NCBI GenBank assembly: GCA_946626265.1 | Contig: CAMOUE010000091.1 | Location: 1 to 8,582, forward strand | Length of the DNA stretch: 8,582 bases | DNA from: an uncultured Eggerthellaceae bacterium | Lineage (GTDB): Bacteria > Actinomycetota > Coriobacteriia > Coriobacteriales > Eggerthellaceae | Direction: 5' to 3' | In this document: positions 1 through 5,881 of the stretch, piece after piece | How the letters are laid out: each line of letters starts with the position of its first letter | Numbering within the stretch: position 1 is the first letter of the stretch | Program-made: the position numbers and the translations under genes | Notes under the pieces: model-generated | The model's database searches: none | Told to the model about the DNA's origin: nothing | What the model saw: the letters and a program-made list of their open reading frames with translations, nothing else

Positions 1-630
1 TACCTGCTCATCTGCCTTATCGGCGTCGTCTGCGCGATAATCCTGCCGCGCATCCCGCCGCTGAGCATGAAGAAGGACGAGTACCTGGTCGAGGGCCGCG
101 CCATGTCCGAGTCGCTGCCCGAGGGCTACACGAGCTCCGTCCAGTACGGCCTCGCGCTCGCCATCCAGCGCGTCGACGAGCACCGCGGCATCGTGCAGTT
201 CCTCGAGAACGGAGTGAAGAACGCTGCGGGCATGTGGTTCGGCGTCCTGCCCGTCGTCATGTGCATCGGCACGCTCGCGCTCGTGCTCTCGAACAACACG
301 AGCATCTTCGAGATCCTCGGCCAGCCGTTCCTGCCGCTGCTGAACCTGCTCCAGGTCCCCGAGGCCGACGCCGTGTCCAAGACCATGATCGTCGGTTTCA
401 CCGACATGTTCACGCCCTCGATCATCGCCGCCGAGAGCGTCGCCGAGCCGATGTCGCGGTTCATCGTCGCCGTCATCTCGGTCACGCAGCTCATCTACCT
501 GTCCGAGGTCGGCGGACTCATCCTGGGCTCGAAGATACCGGTGAACATCGTCGAGCTGTTCATACTGTTCCTCGAGCGCACGATCATCAGTCTGTTCATC
601 GTGGCGCCGCTCGCTCACTTCATATTCTAG
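1..630 (+). CDS. YjiH family membrane protein (nucleoside-recognition/gate domain), 5' truncated by window
   Basis: The reading frame is open from base 1 and stops at TAG 628-630, so the 3' 209 codons of a longer gene are present. An internal ATG at 67 is in frame, but the hydrophobic residues before it (YLLICLIGVVCAIILPRIPPL) show that the protein starts outside the window. Visible hydrophobic stretches lie near residues 1-21, 74-97, 152-182 and 186-209, separated by a polar loop (about 22-70), so this is a polytopic inner-membrane protein. The segment with FTDMFTP, then SVTQLIYLSEVGGLILGSKIP and a C-terminal FLERTIISLFIVAPLAH, resembles YjiH proteins of the nucleoside-recognition (gate) superfamily. 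Members are thought to be transport-related, but the substrate is unknown, so I give no specific function. It is convergent with lysA and separated from it by a hairpin. The family call is from recognition by eye. Confidence 0.8.
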   Translation, partial: YLLICLIGVVCAIILPRIPPLSMKKDEYLVEGRAMSESLPEGYTSSVQYGLALAIQRVDEHRGIVQFLENGVKNAAGMWFGVLPVVMCIGTLALVLSNNTSIFEILGQPFLPLLNLLQVPEADAVSKTMIVGFTDMFTPSIIAAESVAEPMSRFIVAVISVTQLIYLSEVGGLILGSKIPVNIVELFILFLERTIISLFIVAPLAHFIF

Positions 631-650
631 GGACGCCGCGTCGATCGCAA

Positions 651-689
651 AGAGCGCCCGGGGCACTTCGCCAATGCCCCGGGCGCTCT
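651..689. terminator. Bidirectional intrinsic terminator between convergent genes
   Basis: A perfect 15-bp stem (AGAGCGCCCGGGGCA at 651-665 paired with 675-689) closes a 9-nt loop. It lies 20 nt after the YjiH-family stop and 43 nt beyond the lysA stop on the other strand. The tails are only moderately T-rich on both sides (CTCTTGCTT on the plus strand, TTTGCG on the minus strand). The placement between convergent genes fits a shared terminator. Confidence 0.8.
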
Positions 690-731
690 CTCTTGCTTCG
701 AGCACCTTGCTGCGGCGAGAAACGCGTCCCG

Positions 732-2087
732 CTACAGGTCGCGGTCGAACAGGTCCTCGTACGTCTCGCGACGCGTGACGACGCGCGCCTGGCCGTCCTT
801 CACGAACACGATGGCGGGACGGGGCTGGCCGTTGTACGACGAGCTCATCGTGTAGCAGTACGCGCCCGTGCCGAAAACGCATGCGATGTCGCCGAGCTCG
901 GGATGCTGCAGCGAGCCGTCGAGCACGACCGCGTCGCCGCTTTCGCAGTGCTTGCCGCATAGCGTCACGATCTCGGTGCGCGGCTCGTCGGCCTTGTTGG
1001 CGATGACGGCCTCGTACTCGGCATGGTAGAGCGCCGTGCGGATGTTGTCGGACATGCCGCCGTCGACCGCCACGTACTTGCGGATGTCCGGCAGCGTCTT
1101 CATGATGCCGATCGTGTAGAGCGTGACGCCCGCGTTCGCGACGAGGCTGCGGCCGGGCTCGACGAGCAATCGCGGCTCCTTCACGCCGTACTCGGCGCAG
1201 AACTCCTTGACGGCAGAGGCCGTGCACTCGGCGAACTCGTAGATAGAAGAGGGCCTGTCGGCCGTTGTGTAGGCGATCCCCAAGCCGCCGCCCATGTCCA
1301 GGTCCTCGACCTCGAGGCCGTAGCGCTCTTTCACGCGCGCCACGAACTCGACCATGACCTGCACGGCCTCGCGGAACGAGTGCAATGCGAAAATCTGGGA
1401 CCCGATGTGGCAGTGGAAGCCGGCGAGATCGACGTTCGGCGCCGCGAGCACGTCCTCGACGCAGTTGAACGCGAAGTCGCCGAGCATGGTGAAACCGAAT
1501 TTCGAGTCCTCGCAGCCAGTCTTGATGTACTCGTGCGTATCGGCCTCGACGCCGGGCGTGATGCGCATGAGCACCTTCTGCGTGATACCGAGTTCGCCGG
1601 CGATGCGGGACACGCGCCCGAGCTCGATGCGCGTGTCGAGCACGATGCGCCCGACCCCGGCCGCCATGGCCTCGCGCAGCTCGCGCTCGGTCTTGTAGTT
1701 GCCGTGCATGAAGACGCGCTCCATCGGGAAATCGACCATGCGCGCGCAGTACAGCTCGCCTCCGCCCGAGACGTCCAGGCACATTCCCTCCTCGGCCGCG
1801 ATTCGCAGCACCTCCTTGTTCAGGAACGCCTTCGAGGCGTAGAGCACCTCGGAGTTCGGGTAGACCTCCGAGAAGGCCTCTCGGTACTGCTCCATGCGGT
1901 CGCGCAGGTCCGCCTCGTCGAAGACGTACAGCGCCGTGCCCTGCTCGCGGGCGAGCTCGACCATGTCGACGCCGCCGATGTGCAGATGACCGCCTTCGAC
2001 TGCCGCAGTCTTGGGAAGCACCGCGCCGAGTTCCATGGTCGTGAGGCCGTCGGCCTGCTTGGTGAGGTCGGATTTTGGAAGTGACAT
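732..2087 (-). CDS. lysA: Diaminopimelate decarboxylase LysA
   Basis: This 451-aa fold-type III PLP enzyme converts meso-diaminopimelate to L-lysine and CO2 in the cytoplasm, the last step of the DAP pathway. Visible motifs in order: the PLP lysine in YASKAF (K86), DVSGGGE (105-111), HIGSQ (227-231), the phosphate-binding GGG (266-268), EPGRS (310-314), DGGMSDN (342-348), CESGD with the substrate-side cysteine C381, and the C-terminal aromatic in GAYCYTMSS (Y410). The length is slightly above the usual 415-440 aa because of a ~30-residue N-terminal segment. The frame runs open upstream to 2315, but I chose ATG at 2087 because GGGGAGAAGAAAGG lies just before it and the extra residues would overlap the divergent gene. 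No other lysine gene is adjacent, so it appears to be a single-gene transcript ending at the 651-689 hairpin. A 17-nt palindrome lies in its leader. Confidence 0.95.
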   Translation of the reverse strand: MSLPKSDLTKQADGLTTMELGAVLPKTAAVEGGHLHIGGVDMVELAREQGTALYVFDEADLRDRMEQYREAFSEVYPNSEVLYASKAFLNKEVLRIAAEEGMCLDVSGGGELYCARMVDFPMERVFMHGNYKTERELREAMAAGVGRIVLDTRIELGRVSRIAGELGITQKVLMRITPGVEADTHEYIKTGCEDSKFGFTMLGDFAFNCVEDVLAAPNVDLAGFHCHIGSQIFALHSFREAVQVMVEFVARVKERYGLEVEDLDMGGGLGIAYTTADRPSSIYEFAECTASAVKEFCAEYGVKEPRLLVEPGRSLVANAGVTLYTIGIMKTLPDIRKYVAVDGGMSDNIRTALYHAEYEAVIANKADEPRTEIVTLCGKHCESGDAVVLDGSLQHPELGDIACVFGTGAYCYTMSSSYNGQPRPAIVFVKDGQARVVTRRETYEDLFDRDL

Positions 2088-2107
2088 CGCCGCGCCTTTC
2101 TTCTCCC

Positions 2108-2124
2108 CAACTTCGGTGAAGTTG
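2108..2124. promoter_or_regulatory. 17-nt palindrome in lysA leader / upstream of MoaE-like gene
   Basis: CAACTTCGGTGAAGTTG consists of 7-nt perfect arms around GGT. It starts 21 nt upstream of the lysA ATG, and its far end is about 24 nt before the plus-strand -10 candidate at 2149. As RNA in the lysA transcript it would form a small hairpin just before the ribosome-binding region. As DNA it could be an operator for either gene. The symmetry is seen directly, but the function is inference. It is too small for a lysine riboswitch, and no such riboswitch is visible. Confidence 0.4.
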
Positions 2125-2148
2125 CCGAATCTGTTTGCGAATTTCACA

Positions 2149-2155
2149 TACAATA
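2149..2155. promoter_or_regulatory. Candidate shared -10 block for divergent lysA and MoaE-like promoters
   Basis: On the plus strand TACAAT (2149-2154) is a good -10 hexamer about 30 nt before the MoaE-like start codon. On the minus strand the same bases read TATTGT (2155-2150), preceded by TGG as an extended -10, about 62 nt before the lysA start. No good -35 sits at standard spacing on either strand: plus-strand TTGCCG at 2122 is 21 nt away. The gene arrangement requires promoters in this 96-bp gap. Their exact position is inferred. Confidence 0.4.
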
Positions 2156-2183
2156 CCAGACGTTGCAAGAGAAAGGATTTCAA

Positions 2184-2576
2184 ATGGGTAAACCGGAACC
2201 GTCCATGGACCAATGGCTCGCCGAGGCGAAGGCGAGCGAGAACGCAGACCAATGCGGCATGTTCCTCGTGCACAACGGCATCGTGCGCTCGACCGCAAAA
2301 GCGCAGGTGCGCCAAGGCGAGGAGATGCCGGCCGTCGCGCAGGTCGACTTCAGCTACGACGCGGCGGGCGTCGAGGCAGCGATCGCCGAGGCGCTCACGT
2401 GGGATGGCGTGTACTACGTGAAGGTGTGGCTGAACGAGGGCGTGCTGAACGTCGGCGAGTCGATCATGTACGTGCTCATCGGCGCTGACATCCGCCCGCG
2501 TTGCATCGACGCCCTGCAGAAGCTCGTCGGCAAGATCAAGAACGACCTCGTCGTCGAGAAGGAGATTTACGCCTAG
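2184..2576 (+). CDS. MoaE-like protein (molybdopterin synthase catalytic-subunit family)
   Basis: A 130-aa soluble protein. ATG 2184 is preceded by GAAAGGA (2171-2177) at 6-nt spacing. An in-frame TTG at 2163 is less likely because it lies upstream of that ribosome-binding site. The layout recalls MoaE: an N-terminal HNGIVR segment (30-35, like the family's G-x-VR strand), a central WLNEGVLNVGE (82-92, like the RxGxLxVGD stretch), GADIRPRCIDAL (100-111, like the substrate-binding HRxxxF-A region) and a C-terminal lysine-containing tail with K119 and K126. By eye these two align with the lysines known to matter in E. coli MoaE. MoaE with MoaD inserts two sulfurs into precursor Z (cPMP) to make molybdopterin. 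The protein is divergent: the canonical PxWKKE tail is replaced by VVEKEIY, and no moaD or other moa gene is in view. It could be a true MoaE or a paralog with another role. Confidence 0.65.
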   Translation: MGKPEPSMDQWLAEAKASENADQCGMFLVHNGIVRSTAKAQVRQGEEMPAVAQVDFSYDAAGVEAAIAEALTWDGVYYVKVWLNEGVLNVGESIMYVLIGADIRPRCIDALQKLVGKIKNDLVVEKEIYA

Positions 2577-2590
2577 GCTTGACGGGCCAA

Positions 2591-2623
2591 AATGGGCCGG
2601 CCCCCCTGGGAGGTCGGCCCATT
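2591..2623 (-). terminator. Probable terminator of the suf operon
   Basis: A 12-bp stem (AATGGGCCGGCC at 2591-2602 with GGTCGGCCCATT at 2612-2623, one G-T pair) has a 9-nt loop. Read on the minus strand it is followed by TTTT then GGCC, while on the plus strand it is followed by CCTGATG with no T-tract. It therefore suits the leftward suf transcript, 62 nt past the sufU stop, better than the rightward gene. Confidence 0.55.
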
Positions 2624-2642
2624 CCTGATGAGTCGGATCCCG

Positions 2643-2679
2643 AACGAGTCGATCTCCCTGCGAGATCGACTCGTTTTTT
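2643..2679 (+). terminator. Strong Rho-independent terminator of the MoaE-like gene (suf-type repeat copy A)
   Basis: A perfect 14-bp stem, AACGAGTCGATCTC (2643-2656) with 2662-2675, has a 5-nt CCTGC loop and ends in six T (2674-2679). It is a textbook terminator for plus-strand transcription from the MoaE-like gene and lies 5 nt past the sufU stop on the other strand. Its arm sequence (GAGTCG-A/G-TCTC) recurs in the hairpin after sufS at 3137-3185. A further GATGAGTCGG half-site precedes it at 2627. Confidence 0.85.
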
Positions 2680-2684
2680 CTGCC

Positions 2685-3110
2685 CTACACCATCTCGTCG
2701 AGGGTGCGCCAGGCGAGCTCGGCGCATTTCACGCGCGCGGGCATCCGGCTTATGCTCTCGAGTTCGTAGGCTTCGTCCAAGTCATCCTGCTCCTCATCCG
2801 TGAGCTCGCCGCCCTGGATCATCCGAACGAACAGCGCGCTCAGGCGTTTCGCCTCCTCGACCGTCTCGCCGGTGATGAGCTCGGCCATGATGTCGGCGCT
2901 CGCCTGAGAAACGGCGCACCCGCTGCCGGTGAACGCGGCCTCCTCGATCGTCGCCCCATCGCCGGAAAGGCGCAGCTTCAACACCATCTCGTCGCCGCAA
3001 CTCGGATTCACGCCCTCGTGCTCGTGCGTGAAATCCGCAAGGTCGTACTTGTAGTCTGGATGCGCGTTGTGCTCCATCAGCGCTGCCGTGGCATATATGT
3101 TCGCTCCCAT
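2685..3110 (-). CDS. sufU: SufU, Zn-dependent sulfur transfer / IscU-like protein
   Basis: This 141-aa cytoplasmic protein is last in the suf operon. The three family cysteines are present: NPSCGDE (C38, D40), GSGCAVS (C65) and RVKCAEL (C129). In Gram-positive SufU, C/D/C/C bind Zn, and the protein accepts persulfide sulfur from SufS. The ~20-residue segment before the last cysteine (about 96-120, acidic, TDEEQDDLDEA) is the insertion that separates SufU from IscU, as is the lack of the IscU HscA-binding LPPVK motif. ATG 3110 is preceded by AGAGAGGGAAAC, a good ribosome-binding site. The gene lies 78 nt after sufS, unlike the overlapping genes upstream, and has its own strong ribosome-binding site. 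Related hairpin repeats flank it on both sides (2627-2679 and 3134-3187). Confidence 0.95.
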   Translation of the reverse strand: MGANIYATAALMEHNAHPDYKYDLADFTHEHEGVNPSCGDEMVLKLRLSGDGATIEEAAFTGSGCAVSQASADIMAELITGETVEEAKRLSALFVRMIQGGELTDEEQDDLDEAYELESISRMPARVKCAELAWRTLDEMV

Positions 3111-3133
3111 GTTTCCCTCTCTATCAGGTGAGT

Positions 3134-3187
3134 CCCAATGAGTCGGTCTCCCTGTTGCCTCGACTCATTGGGAGACCGACTCGTTTT
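3134..3187. repeat. Structured repeat with two alternative hairpins in the sufS-sufU gap (repeat copy B)
   Basis: Two overlapping stems can form. Stem 1 pairs AATGAGTCGGTCTCCC (3137-3152) with 3170-3185 over 16 positions with one G-T pair, and is followed on the plus strand by TTTT (3184-3187). Stem 2 pairs CCCAATGAGTCG (3134-3145) with 3161-3172, 12 bp perfect. They share bases and exclude each other. The element begins 2 nt after the sufS stop codon in the leftward transcript. In that direction there is no downstream T-tract, so it is unlikely to be a simple terminator for suf. It may be an RNA-stability or processing element, or a terminator for antisense transcription. It is related in sequence to the 2643-2679 hairpin. 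Confidence 0.75.
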
Positions 3188-3188
3188 G

Positions 3189-4499
3189 TCAGCCGTGGAA
3201 CATGGCCCACACGTGCTTGAGGCCCTCGACGAGCCGGTCGATGTCGCGGCTGTCGTTGTAGAACGCAAGCGACGCGCGGCAGCACGAGTCTATGCCCAGG
3301 TAAGCGAGCAGCGGCTGTGCGCAATGGTGCCCCGCGCGGATGGCCACGCCGTCCATGTCGAGAATGCTCGCGACATCGTGCGGATGCACGGTGCACACGT
3401 TGAAACTCACGACACCGTGGTGCTCGGCAGGATCGGACGGCCCGATGAGACGTACGAAGTCGAGTTCGGCGAGCCTGCGCATACAGAGCGCGACGAGCGC
3501 CCTCTCGCGGGCCATCATGGCGTCGAAGCCGACGTTCTCCACGTACGTGAGTGCGGCGTCGAGGGCGAATATGCCCGCAGCGTCCTGCGTGCCCGCTTCG
3601 AACTTCTCGGGAACGGGCGCCCAGGTGGCTCCCTGTTCCGTGACCGATTCGATCATCTCGCCGCCCGTGAGGAACGGCGGCATCGCGTCGAGCAGCTCGT
3701 GGCGGCCCCACAGCACGCCGATTCCCATGGGCCCATACACCTTGTGGGCGGAAAACGCGAAGAAATCGCACTCTATTTCGGTCAAATCCACGGGAAAATG
3801 CGGAACCGACTGCGCGCCGTCGACGACCATCACGGCGCCGAATTCGTGGGCTATGCGCGCCATGAGCGCGACGTCGTTCTCGACGCCGAGCACGTTCGAG
3901 ACGTGCACGGCCGACACGATCTTCGTGCGCGGCCCGATTTTCGCACGCATCTCCTCTTCGCCAATCACGCCTTCGTCGTCGGGATACATATATACGAGCT
4001 TCGCCCCCGCGGCGCGGCACGCCTGCTGCCAGGGCACGAGGTTCGAATGGTGTTCCATCACGGTGATGCACACCTCATCGCCCGGCCCGAGCACCGTCGG
4101 CGCATACGACCCCGCCACCATGTTGAGGGCCTCAGACGCATTGCGGCAGAACACGATATCTCGCGCATCCTTCTTGCCATCGAGCCCCAAGAACGACGCC
4201 ACGTGCGCACGGGCGGCCTGGATGGCCTCGGTTGCCTGAACCGACAGCTCGTAAAGGCCGCGCAGCGCGTTCGCGTTCATGGTCTCGTAGAACGATTTCT
4301 GCGCCTCGAGCACGACCTTGGGACGCTGCGCCGTGGCCGCGCTGTCGAGAAACGCCAGCTCGGGTTTGCGCGCGAGCAGGGGGAAATCGCTCTTGTACGG
4401 GGAAGTGGCAAGCGCAGAGGCCTGCGCGTTGCGGCCCGCCCATTCGGCACGGCCGGCATCCGTCAGCATGTTCTCGCCGCGAAGTCTCCTGTTGTTCAT
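3189..4499 (-). CDS. sufS: Cysteine desulfurase SufS
   Basis: This 436-aa fold-type I PLP enzyme (group II cysteine desulfurase) releases sulfur from L-cysteine as an enzyme-bound persulfide for Fe-S assembly. Seen in order: FLDSAATAQRP (50-60), RNASEALN (119-126), MEHHSN (148-153), VDGAQS (227-232; D228 and Q230 contact PLP), FSAHKVYGP with the PLP lysine K253, and RAGHHCAQP with the catalytic cysteine C393. H374 in the HPHD motif lies 19 residues before C393, the spacing of His342 and Cys361 in Bacillus subtilis SufS, where the histidine takes part in Zn-ligand exchange with SufU. ATG 4499 overlaps the sufD stop as ATGA and follows AGGAGG (4509-4504), although the 4-nt spacing is short. The N-terminus is about 30 residues longer than usual. 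M11 is a possible alternative start. Confidence 0.95.
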   Translation of the reverse strand: MNNRRLRGENMLTDAGRAEWAGRNAQASALATSPYKSDFPLLARKPELAFLDSAATAQRPKVVLEAQKSFYETMNANALRGLYELSVQATEAIQAARAHVASFLGLDGKKDARDIVFCRNASEALNMVAGSYAPTVLGPGDEVCITVMEHHSNLVPWQQACRAAGAKLVYMYPDDEGVIGEEEMRAKIGPRTKIVSAVHVSNVLGVENDVALMARIAHEFGAVMVVDGAQSVPHFPVDLTEIECDFFAFSAHKVYGPMGIGVLWGRHELLDAMPPFLTGGEMIESVTEQGATWAPVPEKFEAGTQDAAGIFALDAALTYVENVGFDAMMARERALVALCMRRLAELDFVRLIGPSDPAEHHGVVSFNVCTVHPHDVASILDMDGVAIRAGHHCAQPLLAYLGIDSCCRASLAFYNDSRDIDRLVEGLKHVWAMFHG

Positions 4500-5881
4500 C
4501 GGTCCTCCTCGCTTTCAAGAGCTGACGTGCGCACGCCTGCATCCCCGTCGTCGAACAGCTCGGCGAAACCCGGCGCGATCCGCTCGCCCAGACGAACGAT
4601 GCCGCGGCGCGCCTCTTCGCCCGGCGCGTCAATCGCCGCCTGCTCAACGATGGCCGAGACGAACATGCGCTCGGCAGCATCTTGCGCCAACCCGCGGCTC
4701 GCGAGGTAGAACAGCTGCTCGGAGCGGATATGGCCTATCGTCGCTCCGTGGTTGCCCGCGACGTCGTCCTCGTTGCACAGGATGACGGGTACGGTCTTGT
4801 TGCGCACGCCCTCGTCGACGAGCAGCACGTTTTCACGCTCGGAACCCTGCGCGCCCTTCGCACCCCGTATGAGGTCGATGGTGGCCTTCAGGGTCTTCTC
4901 GCTTGCGCCCGCAAGGACGCCGTTGGCCTTGAGGTTGCACTCGGTCTTTTGCCCATGATGGCGCACGATGTAGTTGAAATCGCGCTTCTGGGAACCGTGA
5001 CCCAGATAGCGGGTATCGACCACGAGGCCGCTTTCCGCACCGCGCAAGTCGGCCGCGAGGCCAGCAAAGGAAGTCCCCGCGCCGAGCACGGTCTGGCACA
5101 CGGACACGTTCGCCCGTTTGTGCGTAAACAAGCCCATGTCGTCGATGTCGATGACGCCGTCGTCAAGCGTTTGGCTACGCACGATGTCGACGGTCGACCC
5201 GGCGTCCGCAAACACGCGCAACGTCGTGCCCGCTATGGCGTGCGCTGCATCGGCGGAATCCGCCGGAGCGCCAGCAAGCTCGCCCGCAGGTGCCCCATTG
5301 GACTTGTCGGCAGGCGTCTCTTCAGGCGAATCGACGTGCAGCTTCAACCTCACCGTCGAGCCCTCGCCAGCCACGACGTCGATGGCGGCAGCGCTGATCG
5401 CCCCTGTAACGGCCCGTACGCACACGCTTGCCTCGATTGCCTCTCCGAGGCCGGCCGCCACAACAATGCGGTCGCCTGCCGCATAGCGAAGGTAGGCACC
5501 CACCTCGTCGCCGACGCCCGTCTCGAAGGCCATAGCCAGGCTGCGCGCCTCTTCGATCGCGTCGGCGTTCGCCTGGTAATCCGACTGCGCCGTGCCGCCG
5601 TACGTAGCGTCCGCCTCAGCAGCAAGAAAAGCCGCCCGCTCGGCCAGCTCGGCCTCGGTCGGCATCGGATGCTCCTCATCCCAAGCGAGCTGCGCGTTGG
5701 CAAGTGCGTTTTCGAATTCGTCGGCGGCACCGCGAGCTAGCGGGGGCACGCTCGCAGACACGTCAGGCGCGATTTCAAGCCCTGCGGGAATCTCGATGCG
5801 CGCTTCGTTCGATTTCATGAAATGCCACGTGGGCGCCGGCATGGCGCTCGCACGGTCAAATGTGATCGCCTGGGTCTCCAT
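4496..5881 (-). CDS. sufD: SufD, Fe-S cluster assembly scaffold subunit
   Basis: This 461-aa protein belongs to the SufB/SufD family and pairs with SufB and two SufC to form the SufBC2D scaffold. The N-terminal PAPTWHFMKSNEA (15-27) is the SufD helical start. A beta-helix core follows, then the C-terminal signature GNHGATIGHIRSEQLFYLASRGL (377-398) found in both SufB and SufD. H378 corresponds by eye to His360 of E. coli SufD, needed for cluster building. Residues about 184-216 are a Pro/Ala/Asp/Ser-rich, low-complexity stretch interrupting the core, probably a disordered loop. An acidic tail ends the protein. The start is ATG 5881, which shares a base with the sufB stop (TAATG), so translation is likely coupled. 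The stop overlaps the sufS start. Confidence 0.93.
   Translation of the reverse strand: METQAITFDRASAMPAPTWHFMKSNEARIEIPAGLEIAPDVSASVPPLARGAADEFENALANAQLAWDEEHPMPTEAELAERAAFLAAEADATYGGTAQSDYQANADAIEEARSLAMAFETGVGDEVGAYLRYAAGDRIVVAAGLGEAIEASVCVRAVTGAISAAAIDVVAGEGSTVRLKLHVDSPEETPADKSNGAPAGELAGAPADSADAAHAIAGTTLRVFADAGSTVDIVRSQTLDDGVIDIDDMGLFTHKRANVSVCQTVLGAGTSFAGLAADLRGAESGLVVDTRYLGHGSQKRDFNYIVRHHGQKTECNLKANGVLAGASEKTLKATIDLIRGAKGAQGSERENVLLVDEGVRNKTVPVILCNEDDVAGNHGATIGHIRSEQLFYLASRGLAQDAAERMFVSAIVEQAAIDAPGEEARRGIVRLGERIAPGFAELFDDGDAGVRTSALESEEDR

Noticed and set aside
1023..2084. Plus-strand open frame (353 codons) opposite lysA
   Set aside because: Shadow of lysA. The composition is Arg/His/Asp/Val-heavy, there is no motif, and lysA motifs on the other strand are complete.
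2088..2183. Lysine riboswitch upstream of lysA
   Set aside because: The leader is under 100 nt, far shorter than the lysine aptamer, and contains only one small hairpin.
3138..4709. Long plus-strand open frame (523 codons) opposite sufS and sufD
   Set aside because: It lies antisense to two clear genes. Its translation is rich in R, H, A, E, V as expected for the complement of high-GC coding DNA, and it has no recognisable domain.
4682..5740. Plus-strand open frame (352 codons) opposite sufD
   Set aside because: Antisense shadow in high-GC DNA, with no domain and no plausible promoter or ribosome-binding site.
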